From: Bacillota bacterium | GTDB lineage: Bacteria; Bacillota; Clostridia; Clostridiales; Clostridiaceae | Reading direction: 5' to 3' | Assembly (NCBI GenBank): GCA_030705885.1 | Contig: JAUZPN010000007.1 | Location: 1 to 42,275, forward strand | DNA: 42,275 bases | Shown here: positions 24,672 through 33,586 of the stretch, one piece after another | Layout: each line of letters opens with the position of its first letter | How positions within the stretch are numbered: the stretch's first letter is position 1 | The notes under the pieces: model-generated | Database searches by the model: none | What the model saw: the letters and a program-made list of their open reading frames with translations, nothing else | Told to the model about the DNA's origin: nothing | Made by a program: the position numbers and the translations under genes

Positions 24672-25688
24672 ATGAGTAAGATTATGGGTGAAAGACTATC
24701 AAACATTCCTTGGCAGGATAAGCCGAAAAATATTATTGCACCAATATGGCGTCATTCAGGAAATCCAATAATCGGTCGTAATCCAGTAAAAGGTGTTGCA
24801 CGTATATTTAATAGTGCAGTTGTACCATACGAAGGAGCATTTATTGGAGTATTTAGAGGCGAGACTATAAACGGAAGGCCACATATATACTTAGGAAAAA
24901 GTTCCGATGGTATCAATTGGGAATTTAATGAGGAAAAAATTAAATTTGTAGATGAGGAGGGAAAGCCTTACCAGCCGCTTTATGCTTATGATCCAAGATT
25001 AGTAAAAGTAGAAGATGCATACTACATTATTTGGTGCGGAGATTTTGATGGAGCTTCTATAGGTCTTGCGAGAACTAGAGATTTTAAGACATTTACACGT
25101 TTAGAGAATCCCTTCTTACCATTTAATAGAAATGGAGTTTTGTTTCCTAGAAAAATAAATAATAAATATGTTATGTTATCTAGACCAAGTGACAGCGGAC
25201 ATACACCTTTTGGCGATATTTTATTAAGTCAAAGTCCTGATTTAAAATACTGGGGAGAACATAGAATAGTAATGCAAAAAGGCGGTCAAGGATGGTGGCA
25301 GGCTGTTAAAATTGGATGTGGTCCTTCTCCTATAGAATTAGATGAAGGATGGCTGATGTTCTACCATGGAGTTACAGGAACATGTAATGGATTTGTTTAC
25401 TCTATGAGTGCAGCTATATTAGACAAAGATAATCCTGCAAAAGTTTTATATCGTGCTGGAAGCCATATGCTTACACCAGAAGAATGGTATGAAGAAAGAG
25501 GATTTGTACCAAATGTAGTATTTCCATGTGCAGCATTATGTGATGCACAAACAGGTAGAATTGCAATTTATTATGGAGCTGCAGATACTTATGTTAGTGT
25601 AGCCTATACTACATTAGAAGAAACTGTTAATTTCATTAAGGAACATAATGAGCTTGTTGGTTTAGATGGAACAGACGGCAGAATGTAA
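24672..25688 (+). CDS. GH130 family beta-mannoside phosphorylase (mannooligosaccharide type)
   Basis: A 338-residue five-bladed-propeller enzyme of glycoside hydrolase family 130. Signatures include NPVKGVARIFNSAVVPYEG (about 37-55), YAYDPRLVKVED with the likely catalytic Asp107, and 'CGPSPIELDEGWLMFYHG' for substrate and phosphate binding. It should split a terminal beta-mannose from oligosaccharides with phosphate, giving mannose 1-phosphate. By length and form it is closest to the mannooligosaccharide or mannobiose phosphorylase subgroups; exact linkage is uncertain. AGGAG is 14 nt before the ATG, a long spacing, and a 5-codon GTG frame overlaps the start. It is the first gene of the operon under the LacI-type regulator. 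Confidence 0.88.
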   Translation: MSKIMGERLSNIPWQDKPKNIIAPIWRHSGNPIIGRNPVKGVARIFNSAVVPYEGAFIGVFRGETINGRPHIYLGKSSDGINWEFNEEKIKFVDEEGKPYQPLYAYDPRLVKVEDAYYIIWCGDFDGASIGLARTRDFKTFTRLENPFLPFNRNGVLFPRKINNKYVMLSRPSDSGHTPFGDILLSQSPDLKYWGEHRIVMQKGGQGWWQAVKIGCGPSPIELDEGWLMFYHGVTGTCNGFVYSMSAAILDKDNPAKVLYRAGSHMLTPEEWYEERGFVPNVVFPCAALCDAQTGRIAIYYGAADTYVSVAYTTLEETVNFIKEHNELVGLDGTDGRM

Positions 25689-25703
25689 GAGGTAAACACA
25701 GAT

Positions 25704-26900
25704 ATGAAAAGTTTTAATGAACTGGTTAAACAGGAACTAAATAAATACGAAGAACTTATTACAAAAAAAAATGAAATAGATGATAAATATAATGGGATTT
25801 ATGATAGGTATAAAAATCCTGTCTTAACTAGAGAACATATTCCATTATATTGGAGGTATGATTTCAATCCAAAAACTAACCCATATTTCTTAGAACGTTT
25901 AGGGATTAATGCGGTTATGAATTCAGGAGCTATTGAACTAAATGGTAAGTTTTATTTAGTAGCACGTATAGAGGGCAATGATCGAAAATCATTTTTTGCT
26001 GTAGCAGAAAGTGATAATGGAATTGATAACTTTAGATTTTGGGATTATCCTGTGATTATTCCTGATACTTGTCCAGAAGAAACTAATGTATATGATATGA
26101 GAATTACAAAACATGAAGATGGTTATATTTATGGAGTGTTTTGTTCTGAAAGCAAGGATACTGATTCATCAGATTTGTCTGCAGCCATTGCACAAGCTGG
26201 TATCGTAAGAACTAAGGACTTAAGAATTTGGAGAAGACTTCCTAATTTAAAAACAAAATCACCTCAACAGAGAAATGTAGTACTTCATCCTGAATTTGTT
26301 AACGGAAAGTATGCTTTTTATACTAGACCACAGGATGATTTCATTCAAACTGGATCTGGAGGAGGAATATGTTTTGGCTTATGTGATGATATAAATAACC
26401 CTGTTATAACAACTGATGAAGTTGTTATAAGTCCAAGACAATATCACACTATTACTGAGATTAAAAATGGGGCAGGTGCAGTTCCTATAAAAACTTCAAA
26501 GGGCTGGATTCACATTGCACATGGCGTTAGGAATACTGCAGCAGGTCTTCGTTATGTTTTATATGTTTTTGCAACAGATCTAAATGATCCATCAAAACTT
26601 ATAGCAAGTCCATCAGGAGCGTTTATTGTGCCTCTTGGACATGAAAGATTTGGAGATGTTTCGAATGTTGTGTTTACGAATGGTGTTATAGCAAGAGAAA
26701 ATGGTGATGTTTTCATATATTATGCATCTTCAGATACAAGAATGCATGTTGCAGTAACTAATATTGATAAATTAATAGATTATACATTTAATACACCTTC
26801 AGATCAGCTGCGTTCTGCAGATTGTGTTAAGCAGAGATGTGAGCTTATAAGCATGAATTTTGAATATGCTAAAAGTGCTTCAGCAAAAATAGACTTTTAA
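25704..26900 (+). CDS. GH130 family phosphorylase, mannosylglucose phosphorylase type
   Basis: A 398-residue GH130 protein, longer than its neighbour and with the N-terminal helical extension (about 1-40) typical of 4-O-beta-D-mannosyl-D-glucose phosphorylases. The likely catalytic Asp131 is in [33 protein letters not shown] and [19 protein letters not shown] are family motifs. It would convert mannosyl-glucose plus phosphate to mannose 1-phosphate and glucose. It lies 15 nt after the first GH130 gene with an AGAGGT site. In known mannan pathways these two phosphorylase types work with a cellobiose 2-epimerase, which is not found here. It is therefore probably specialised on glucomannan fragments. 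Confidence 0.9.
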   Translation: MKSFNELVKQELNKYEELITKKNEIDDKYNGIYDRYKNPVLTREHIPLYWRYDFNPKTNPYFLERLGINAVMNSGAIELNGKFYLVARIEGNDRKSFFAVAESDNGIDNFRFWDYPVIIPDTCPEETNVYDMRITKHEDGYIYGVFCSESKDTDSSDLSAAIAQAGIVRTKDLRIWRRLPNLKTKSPQQRNVVLHPEFVNGKYAFYTRPQDDFIQTGSGGGICFGLCDDINNPVITTDEVVISPRQYHTITEIKNGAGAVPIKTSKGWIHIAHGVRNTAAGLRYVLYVFATDLNDPSKLIASPSGAFIVPLGHERFGDVSNVVFTNGVIARENGDVFIYYASSDTRMHVAVTNIDKLIDYTFNTPSDQLRSADCVKQRCELISMNFEYAKSASAKIDF

Positions 26901-26923
26901 ACAAAGATAAAACAAATTAATTT

Positions 26924-26953
26924 GAACTTTGTAATTAAGGAAAGTATAGTATA
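26924..26953. repeat. possible fused remnant of the palindromic element
   Basis: GAACTTTGTAATTAAGGAAA followed by GTATAGTA joins a core end (GAACTTTG) to an outer flank (GGAAAGTATAG) found in full copies. It lies in the 99-nt gap before the GH1 gene and is too short to be sure. Confidence 0.25.
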
Positions 26954-26999
26954 AATGTTACACAGAAAGTACAAAATTTAAATTATAGGAGATGATAAA

Positions 27000-28358
27000 A
27001 TGAGTTTTCCAAAAGATTTTGTCTGGGGAGCTGCGACTGCTTCATATCAAGTAGAAGGAGCATTAAACGAAGGTGGAAGAGGACTTTCAATATGGGATGA
27101 TTTTTGCAATACACCAGGAAAAATATTTTCTAATCAAAATGCAGAAGAAGCCTGTGACCATTTTCACAAATATAATGAAGATGTTAAATTGATGAAAGAC
27201 CTAGAATTGCAAGCATATAGATTTTCTATAGCATGGCCAAGAATATTACCAAATGGTTTTGGTGAAATAAATGAAGAGGGCTTAGATTTTTATGATAAAT
27301 TAATTAATGAACTTTTAGAAAAAGGAATAACACCATATATAACGTTATTTCACTGGGATTTACCTTTCGAACTGCATAAACTTGGCGGATGGATGAATCC
27401 AGAAAGTCCAAAATGGTTTGCAAACTATGCAAAAATAGTTGCTCAAAGATTTGGGGATAGAGTAAAGAACTTTATTACATTTAATGAACCTCAGTGTTTT
27501 ATAGGGCTTGGTTATGTAACTGGTGAGCATGCACCAGGGATTTGTATGTCAAGAAAATGCACTCTGCAAATGGCTCATAATGTTATGCTGGCACATGGTT
27601 TAGCAGTTCAAGCAATTAGAAGTGTTGTAAAAGATGCTAAAATAGGATATGCGCCAACTGGAGGGGGTACTTATCCATTATCAAATTCTACAGAAGACAT
27701 TGAAGCAGCAAGAGAAGCTTATTTTCAATTAATGCCAAATCCAAAAAATTATTTATGGACAGTGCCATGGTGGAGTGATCCTGTTATGTTAGGACATTAT
27801 CCAGAGGAAGGTGTTAAGCTTTATGAAAAAGATATGCCTAAAATAGGGCAGGATGATATGAAAATAATATCACAGCCTTTAGATTATTACGGACAAAATA
27901 TATATAATGGTATTGGTATTTCAGCAGGTAAGGATGGATTTGAATGGGAAATACGTAAGGAAGGCTATACTAAAACGGCTTGTAACTGGCCTGTAACGCC
28001 ACAGTGTATTTACTGGAGTATTAAATTCTTATATGAAAGATATAAAAAGCCAATTATTATTACGGAAAATGGTATGTCTGCTCATGACTGTATTTCCATA
28101 GATGGAAAAGTTCATGATCCAAATAGAATTGATTATATGTATCGATATATTGCAGCTATGAAAAAAGCGGTAGAAGATGGTGTTGATATTAAAGCATATT
28201 TTGCTTGGTCATTAATGGATAACTTTGAATGGTCAAATGGATATAATGAGCGTTTTGGTTTAACATATGTAGACTATGAAACTCAGCAGAGAATTATTAA
28301 GGATTCAGGTTATTGGTTTAAAGATGTAATAAAATCTAATGGAGAAAATATTAAATAG
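27000..28358 (+). CDS. GH1 beta-glucosidase
   Basis: A 452-residue family 1 glycosidase, cytoplasmic (no signal peptide). It begins with the canonical FPKDFVWGAATASYQVEGA. The acid/base Glu163 is in TFNEPQ, the nucleophile Glu356 in IITENG, and the sugar-binding DNFEWSNGYNERFG is near the C-terminus. The motifs fit a hydrolase of unphosphorylated beta-glucosides rather than a 6-phospho-enzyme. It may also act on mannosides. AGGAG precedes the ATG. It follows the GH130 pair by 99 nt, so it is probably cotranscribed and would trim glucose from glucomannan fragments or use cellobiose. The esterase gene begins 12 nt after its stop. Confidence 0.94.
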   Translation: MSFPKDFVWGAATASYQVEGALNEGGRGLSIWDDFCNTPGKIFSNQNAEEACDHFHKYNEDVKLMKDLELQAYRFSIAWPRILPNGFGEINEEGLDFYDKLINELLEKGITPYITLFHWDLPFELHKLGGWMNPESPKWFANYAKIVAQRFGDRVKNFITFNEPQCFIGLGYVTGEHAPGICMSRKCTLQMAHNVMLAHGLAVQAIRSVVKDAKIGYAPTGGGTYPLSNSTEDIEAAREAYFQLMPNPKNYLWTVPWWSDPVMLGHYPEEGVKLYEKDMPKIGQDDMKIISQPLDYYGQNIYNGIGISAGKDGFEWEIRKEGYTKTACNWPVTPQCIYWSIKFLYERYKKPIIITENGMSAHDCISIDGKVHDPNRIDYMYRYIAAMKKAVEDGVDIKAYFAWSLMDNFEWSNGYNERFGLTYVDYETQQRIIKDSGYWFKDVIKSNGENIK

Positions 28359-28370
28359 GAGATGACATCT

Positions 28371-29024
28371 ATGCTGATTGATGCAAATTCTAAATTAGTT
28401 ATGATAGGCGATTCTATTACTGATGCAGGCAGAAACTATAATGCAGGAGAAGGCTGGCAGGAATCGTTTGGAAATGGTTATGTGAATCTTGTAAATGCAT
28501 TATTAATGTCAAACTACCCTGAAAAGAAAATTCGTGTTGTTAATAAAGGTATAAATGGAAACACTATAAGAGACTTGAAGGCTAGATGGAAGAATGATGT
28601 TTTAGACTTAAAGCCAGATTGGGTAAGTATTATGATTGGTGTAAATGATGCATGGAGATACTTTGACTGCCCATTAATATTAGAAAATAGGGTTTCAGAG
28701 GAAGAATATAGGAAAACTTATGAAGAGATGCTTTCTTCTATAAAACCAATAGTTAAAGGTATTGTAATTATGCGTCCTTACATGATTGAAACAAATAAAA
28801 CAGATGCTTTTAGAAGCAAGGTAGAATCTTTTGCACAAATCAGCAGAGAATGTGCAGAGAAATATGATGCTGTTTTTGTTGATACTCAGAAGGAATTTGA
28901 TGAATTTTCAAAAGTTCACTATTCAGCTGCACTAAGTTTTGATAGAGTACATCCTAATACTGCAGGACATATGATACTTGCTAAAGCATTTTTAAATGCA
29001 GTTAAGTTTGATTGGAATAGGTAA
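28371..29024 (+). CDS. SGNH/GDSL hydrolase, probable carbohydrate acetyl esterase
   Basis: A 217-residue SGNH-fold esterase. It has block I IGDSITD (Ser15), a Gly in GINGNT, block III GVNDAW (Asn), and block V DRVHPNTAGH with the Asp and His of the triad. An ATG at 28362 also exists, but the AGGAG directly abuts it and is 9 nt before the ATG at 28371, so the latter is used. No signal peptide is present, so it acts on imported sugars. As the last gene of a mannoside/glucoside operon it most likely removes acetyl groups from acetylated manno- or xylo-oligosaccharides, so that the phosphorylases can proceed. This role is inferred from context. Confidence 0.87.
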   Translation: MLIDANSKLVMIGDSITDAGRNYNAGEGWQESFGNGYVNLVNALLMSNYPEKKIRVVNKGINGNTIRDLKARWKNDVLDLKPDWVSIMIGVNDAWRYFDCPLILENRVSEEEYRKTYEEMLSSIKPIVKGIVIMRPYMIETNKTDAFRSKVESFAQISRECAEKYDAVFVDTQKEFDEFSKVHYSAALSFDRVHPNTAGHMILAKAFLNAVKFDWNR

Positions 29025-29042
29025 TGATTTAAACTCATTGAA

Positions 29043-29116
29043 TACATTTAGTTCCGCTAAATTTCTAAATGATAGCAGAAGGAAGCTTTATTTAGAAATT
29101 AAGTGGAACTTTTTTA
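29043..29116. repeat. dispersed palindromic element, copy D, doubling as terminator
   Basis: The arms CATTTAGTTCCGCTAAATTT and AAATTAAGTGGAACT (29095-29110) pair over more than 20 positions around a short middle, and are followed by TTTTTT (29110-29115). It is placed 18 nt after the sugar operon's last stop codon and looks able to end that transcript. No other terminator is seen there. Confidence 0.7.
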
Positions 29117-29190
29117 AAAAGAAATTTTATTATTAATTTTAGTAAATAAGTTTATATTAATAAACTTTGTATTAACAAATTCACTATAAC

Positions 29191-29219
29191 TTGACTGGAG
29201 AAATTCATTGACTTATAAT
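29191..29219 (+). promoter_or_regulatory. promoter of the phosphodiester-glycosidase operon
   Basis: TTGACT, 17-nt spacer, TATAAT, about 54 nt before the ATG at 29273. Confidence 0.65.
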
Positions 29220-29272
29220 TATCATATTGTGAATATAAAAAAATTTATAATAAAAATAATAAGGATAAATAT

Positions 29273-30268
29273 ATGAATAATAAGAGAAAAAAAAAGAAAA
29301 AAAAGAAAAAAAATATATTTAAATCATTTATGCTGTTTATTTTATATGAGATTATATTTATATTATTAACTTCACCATTTGTTCTATTCTATGGTCCATT
29401 TAATAATTTAAAGAAAGCGGTTGTTTATTCTGTTCAGGCATCACAACATAGATATATGCTTTCTTGGATTTTACCTAAAAGTTATCTTGATTCATTCTCA
29501 TCTACTGCATCAGCAACTACTGTGGATCAGGATATGTCTAAAGTAAAGATAAGCAATAATAGTGAGGACATATCAGTTGCAGAATTAAAAGATAACAACA
29601 GATTTGATGCATATATTATGAAAATAGGCAGACCTAAAAGAATAAAAGTAGCTATGACTAAATACTTAAATACCAGAGGACAAAAAACAAGTGAAATGGC
29701 TAAAGAGCATAATGCTGTTGCAGCAATAAATGGGGGTACTTTCTCTGACAGTACTGGAGGTAAGTATGCTGCAACAGGGGCTACACCAGGAGGATTTGTA
29801 ATTTCAGACGGTAAGGTAATATTTAAAGATGTTTCAGAAAGTGATAAATTACCTGTTACAGCATTTACAACAAATGGTAAGTTGATAGTAGGACAGCACA
29901 GCATTAATGATTTAATGAGCAAGGATGTATCAGAAGCAGTAACATTTAGAGGAACTCCTTTAATAGTTGATGGTAAAGGGCAGATCACTGACCAAGCAGC
30001 AGATGGTTACAGTCCTAGAACGGCTGTAGGTCAAACCAGTGATGGTACTGTATTGTTTTTAGTTGTAGATGGAAGAAAGAGTTTAAGCAAGTTAGGAGCA
30101 TCCTTATATGATTTGCAGCAGATTTTTCAGAATTATGGTGTAGTTAATGCATCAAACCTTGATGGTGGAGATTCGGCTACTATGTATTATGAGGGTAAAA
30201 TAAGGAATAGCCCTAATGTCTGGTCAGGTGAGAGGAGCGTTGCTACAGCATTTGTAGTTGAACAGTAA
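29273..30268 (+). CDS. membrane-anchored phosphodiester glycosidase family protein (NAGPA-like)
   Basis: A 331-residue protein with an extreme Lys run at residues 4-13, one membrane helix (about 18-40) and an outer catalytic-type domain. AAINGGTFSD (about 147-156), SPRTAVGQTSDGTVLFLVVDG (about 243-263) and NLDGGDSATMYYEGKI are hallmarks of the phosphodiester glycosidase (NAGPA) family, called exopolysaccharide biosynthesis proteins in many genomes. It likely cleaves or edits a glycan phosphodiester at the cell surface. The ribosome binding site is weak (AAGGA). The start codon is followed by A-tracts of 9, 8 and 8 nt that could slip. It is the first gene of a three-gene run. Confidence 0.87.
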   Translation: MNNKRKKKKKKKKNIFKSFMLFILYEIIFILLTSPFVLFYGPFNNLKKAVVYSVQASQHRYMLSWILPKSYLDSFSSTASATTVDQDMSKVKISNNSEDISVAELKDNNRFDAYIMKIGRPKRIKVAMTKYLNTRGQKTSEMAKEHNAVAAINGGTFSDSTGGKYAATGATPGGFVISDGKVIFKDVSESDKLPVTAFTTNGKLIVGQHSINDLMSKDVSEAVTFRGTPLIVDGKGQITDQAADGYSPRTAVGQTSDGTVLFLVVDGRKSLSKLGASLYDLQQIFQNYGVVNASNLDGGDSATMYYEGKIRNSPNVWSGERSVATAFVVEQ

Positions 30269-30280
30269 TGAGGTGTGATT

Positions 30281-31345
30281 ATGAGAAAGCTTAGAAATTA
30301 TGTTGTATGGACACTTATAGCAGCTGTAATAGAATTTTCTGTATTTTATTATGTTGATAATAATAATTTTAAATCTGTTGGAAGTTATAAGGAAACTCCA
30401 ATTGTAGTTAAAAAGGCTAGTAAGAAATTTAAAATAAGTATTCCAAATGGTGCAGCTTTCATGAAAATGTCTGATGATGGAAATTATATAAGCTATTATG
30501 TAGATGGAAATTTGAAGGTGGCAGATACATCTAATGGTAATGTCGATAATGTTCAGCCTGCAAACAATGCTTCTATAGCTTTAACATCATGGGCACCAGG
30601 ATCGGATATACTTTCAATTGTTGAAAAATCATCAGATTCAAGTGGAACATATATGAAGATGTACTCTTATAATGCAGATAAAAAAGAAAAAACGGAGAGG
30701 ATTGCAAATGATACTAAAAAGATTGCAAAAATTGAAGTATCAAGAAAAAGCGATAAAATAGTTGATGTAAGTGAATCAAGCCAAACAGGTTCATTTTATT
30801 TAAAGATTGGTACTGCTCAAAATAATACAGAAGCAATTTATAGAGTAAATATAATGAATGAGCCGCAGATTGTCGATGGAACTGAATGGAAGACTAATAT
30901 TGGCAAAATAAATCAGTTTAAATTGGATGAGAAATCAGGAGATCTTTTAGTTTACGAAGATACAAACAAAAATAAGGTCAAAGTTGAAGGAAGAAATTCT
31001 ATTAGTCTGCCTGATGTTGAGAAGCAGTGTTTATTAAGTGTAGATGATGATAATAATATATATATTGGCAGTGTTGTTGATAACAAAGTAACACAAATCT
31101 ATTATGGTACATATCAGACATCAGCATCGAAATGGCAGAGTATAAAGCTGGATAGTCCAGCTGATGCTAGTGATATTTTTATTAATAATATCGGCAAAAT
31201 ATATACTGTAGATAATTTAAAGGGTATTGTAACAGATACTTCAACTAAGAAGACTTATAAATTTAATGGAACATTTGTACAAATTTATGATGACGGTGTT
31301 GCATCATTAGATGATGGTAAATTAGTGAATATTTTATTTAAATAG
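30281..31345 (+). CDS. membrane-anchored propeller-like protein of unknown function
   Basis: A 354-residue protein with one N-terminal membrane helix (about 7-25) and an outer domain of repeated short beta strands. Segments such as FMKMSDDGNYISYYVDGNLKVADTSNG and 'SIVEKSSDSSGTYMKMYSYN' resemble WD40/TolB-like propeller blades, without a protease domain. A GTG at 30275 also opens the frame, but GAGGTG (30270-30275) serves the ATG at 30281. It follows the phosphodiester-glycosidase gene by 12 nt, and both are anchored the same way, so they may work together at the cell surface. No enzyme motif is recognised. Confidence 0.8.
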   Translation: MRKLRNYVVWTLIAAVIEFSVFYYVDNNNFKSVGSYKETPIVVKKASKKFKISIPNGAAFMKMSDDGNYISYYVDGNLKVADTSNGNVDNVQPANNASIALTSWAPGSDILSIVEKSSDSSGTYMKMYSYNADKKEKTERIANDTKKIAKIEVSRKSDKIVDVSESSQTGSFYLKIGTAQNNTEAIYRVNIMNEPQIVDGTEWKTNIGKINQFKLDEKSGDLLVYEDTNKNKVKVEGRNSISLPDVEKQCLLSVDDDNNIYIGSVVDNKVTQIYYGTYQTSASKWQSIKLDSPADASDIFINNIGKIYTVDNLKGIVTDTSTKKTYKFNGTFVQIYDDGVASLDDGKLVNILFK

Positions 31346-31366
31346 AGAGGAAGATACTTAAAAAAT

Positions 31367-32131
31367 ATGAAACAGCATTCCTTATCAAGAACAGAGTTAT
31401 TAATTGGAAAAGAAGCATTAGATAAATTAAAAGAAAAGAAAGTAGCTGTATTCGGTATAGGCGGTGTAGGCGGTTATACGATTGAAGCATTAGCAAGAAC
31501 TGGAATAGGAAGCCTTATACTTATAGATGATGATACAGTGTGCTTAACTAATATAAACAGACAGATTCATGCAACCTTTAAGACCATAAGCAAAGATAAA
31601 GTAGAAGCAGCTAAGGAAAGAATACTTGAAATTAATCCAAAGTGTGAGGTTATAACTCATAAAACATTTGTAACTGCAGATAATATAGATGATATATTAA
31701 CAGATGATGTAGATTATGTTGTTGATGCTATTGACACTGTTACTACCAAGATTGCACTTGTTGTATGGTGTAAGGAAAGAAATATAAATATAATCAGCTG
31801 CATGGGTACAGGAAATAAGCTTGATCCAACTCAATTTAAAGTAGCAGATTTGTATAAGACAAAGGTTTGCCCTTTAGCAAAGGTTATGAGGTATGAACTT
31901 AAAAGAAGAGGAGTAAAAAATCTTAAGGTGGTATATTCAGAAGAAATACCGATAGTTCCAGATTATGAAAATGTTATTACTTGTAAAGAGGGATGTGTCT
32001 GTAGTGGAGCCAGCAGCAACAAATGTACTATGAAAAGGCAGATACCAGCAAGTATTTCTTTTGTTCCTCCAGTAGCAGGACTTATTATTGGTGGAGAAGT
32101 AATAAAAGATTTGATTAAAATTGATGGTTAG
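31367..32131 (+). CDS. tcdA: tRNA threonylcarbamoyladenosine dehydratase (ThiF/MoeB family)
   Basis: A 254-residue E1-like enzyme that makes cyclic t6A in tRNAs in an ATP-dependent reaction. It starts with the clostridial form 'LSRTELLIGKEALDKL'. The nucleotide-binding GIGGVGGYTIEALARTG (about 31-47), IDDDTVCLTNINRQ and the ligand-binding DAIDTVTTKI are all present. A Cys-rich stretch (CKEGCVCSGASSNKC, about 206-220) is seen near the C-terminus. The AGAGGA site is some 14 nt from the ATG, a long spacing. It is a housekeeping gene apparently carried behind two surface-protein genes. It converges with the DUF1294 gene only 13 nt away. Confidence 0.92.
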   Translation: MKQHSLSRTELLIGKEALDKLKEKKVAVFGIGGVGGYTIEALARTGIGSLILIDDDTVCLTNINRQIHATFKTISKDKVEAAKERILEINPKCEVITHKTFVTADNIDDILTDDVDYVVDAIDTVTTKIALVVWCKERNINIISCMGTGNKLDPTQFKVADLYKTKVCPLAKVMRYELKRRGVKNLKVVYSEEIPIVPDYENVITCKEGCVCSGASSNKCTMKRQIPASISFVPPVAGLIIGGEVIKDLIKIDG

Positions 32132-32144
32132 TTTGAAAGTTTTG

Positions 32145-32429
32145 CTAAATTTTCAGAATGAGTATTTTCATTTTAAATAATTCATAAAAAATAAGTATAT
32201 GTGCTATAAGTATAGCAGGCATTCCTAATACAAATTTTATATGTTTAGTTTTATGGTGAAATAAATACATTCCAGATAATGTACCAATACTTCCTAATAT
32301 TATGGAAATTAAAAACAATCTTGCTTCAGGTGTTCTCCAGTTATGTTTCTTAGCTTTTTGTTTGTCTGAATACATGGAGTAAAGTCCAAATAAATTTATG
32401 AGAATTATGTAGATTATTAAAAATTTCAT
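32145..32429 (-). CDS. DUF1294 small membrane protein
   Basis: A 94-residue protein with three hydrophobic helices (about 1-19, 36-57, 66-85) and the DUF1294 signature: YSMYSDKQKAKKHNWRTPEARLFL, then GSIGTLSGMYLFHHKTKH. TTG and ATG codons lie further upstream, but GGAGG (32435-32439) is best spaced for the ATG at 32429. Its function is unknown; proteins of this kind are often fused to cold-shock domains in other bacteria. It is the last gene of a minus-strand run with an HD-domain gene and folE. Confidence 0.88.
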   Translation of the reverse strand: MKFLIIYIILINLFGLYSMYSDKQKAKKHNWRTPEARLFLISIILGSIGTLSGMYLFHHKTKHIKFVLGMPAILIAHILIFYELFKMKILILKI

Positions 32430-32447
32430 CATTTCCTCCAAATAGTT

Positions 32448-32927
32448 TTAGTATTTTATCATAAGGTTTTTCATTTCAATAGTCCAATCACATTCATTTT
32501 GGACTTTACAATTAAAACAGTTTCTAGAGAGCTTGTCACTTTTATATATGATATTATTTAAAATAATAGGTGTATTGTTAGAATTTCTATGGTTTTCTAT
32601 AGCACTAATAATGACTCTAGTTTCTGTTTTTGTATAACCACATCGCTCCAAAATACTTCGAGATAGAGCAGCACTAGCTTTTTCATGAGGAATTTTAGAT
32701 TCATATTGCTTCCATCTTCCTATATCGTGAAGAAAACCAATGGCATATATAATATCTTTTTTAATATCAAGTTTTTTCTCAAGACACATAATATAAGCAA
32801 TTCTAGAAACAGCTAAGAAATGCTTTGTATTGTGCTTGCAAAATTTACGACCCTTTTCATGAAGTTTGATTTTATTTAAGTATAAAACATATCTTTCATC
32901 TGAAAGAATTTTATTTAATCTATCCAT
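32448..32927 (-). CDS. HD-domain protein, putative phosphohydrolase
   Basis: A 159-residue HD-superfamily protein. H-N-T-K-H-F near residue 33 gives the first His, FLHDIGRW (about 68-75) the HD pair, and HEKAS with ENHRN the remaining candidate ligands, so a metal site seems complete. The C-terminus carries a small Cys group (CFNCKVQNEC). It probably hydrolyses a nucleotide or phosphoester; the substrate is unknown. The GGAGAAG site precedes ATG 32927. It lies 19 nt after folE, so a pterin or nucleotide substrate is possible but unproven. Confidence 0.85.
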   Translation of the reverse strand: MDRLNKILSDERYVLYLNKIKLHEKGRKFCKHNTKHFLAVSRIAYIMCLEKKLDIKKDIIYAIGFLHDIGRWKQYESKIPHEKASAALSRSILERCGYTKTETRVIISAIENHRNSNNTPIILNNIIYKSDKLSRNCFNCKVQNECDWTIEMKNLMIKY

Positions 32928-32946
32928 AATAAATCTTCTCCAAATA

Positions 32947-33501
32947 TTATTTAATTAAATTAATTACATCATCCCTTAGGCTTTTGTCAGTTTTAAATAT
33001 GCCTCTAGAAGAGTAAGTAACAGTTTTGCTTCCAGGCTTTTTTATTCCACGCATTGTCATACACATGTGTTCAGCTTCAATTATTACCATAACTCCTTTA
33101 GGAACAAGATTTTTTTCTAATGCATCAGCTATTTGGGAAGTTAATCTTTCTTGGAGCTGAGGCCTTTTAGCAAACACTTCTACAGTTCTTGCAAGTTTGC
33201 TAAGACCTGCGACTTTACTACTTGGAATATATGCTATATGTACCTGCCCATAAAAAGGAACTAAATGGTGTTCACACATAGAATAAAATTTTATATCTTT
33301 TTCAATAACCATTTCACTGTCAGGTGCTGAGAAGGTTTTAGTTAAATGTTCATCAGCGTTCTGAGAAATGCCACAGAATATTTCACTATACATTCTAGCA
33401 ATTCTGTCAGGTGTTTCAATAAGACCTTCCCTATCAGGATTTTCTCCAATGGCTTCTATAATCATTTTTACAGCTTTTTTTATTTTTTCTTCATCAATCA
33501 T
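32947..33501 (-). CDS. folE: GTP cyclohydrolase I
   Basis: A homohexamer-forming-type enzyme that converts GTP to dihydroneopterin triphosphate, the first step of folate synthesis. The zinc-binding and catalytic motifs are intact: [12 protein letters not shown] and HMCMTMRG, with [17 protein letters not shown] near the start. The family's usual N-terminus ('MxxEKIxxAVxxIxEAIGE') begins at the ATG at 33501, giving 184 residues. The frame also reaches an ATG at 33540, but neither start has a normal ribosome binding site: the only GGAGG (33534-33538) lies inside the longer form and 32 nt before the shorter start, with a TTAGAC-TAA-GTCTAA palindrome between. It heads a run with the HD and DUF1294 genes. 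Confidence 0.92.
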   Translation of the reverse strand: MIDEEKIKKAVKMIIEAIGENPDREGLIETPDRIARMYSEIFCGISQNADEHLTKTFSAPDSEMVIEKDIKFYSMCEHHLVPFYGQVHIAYIPSSKVAGLSKLARTVEVFAKRPQLQERLTSQIADALEKNLVPKGVMVIIEAEHMCMTMRGIKKPGSKTVTYSSRGIFKTDKSLRDDVINLIK

Positions 33502-33586
33502 TTTTATATGGTTTAGACTAAGTCTAAGTCTTTCCTCCATTCAATAATATAATAGCATTATATCATAGTTTAAGATTTAATAAAAT

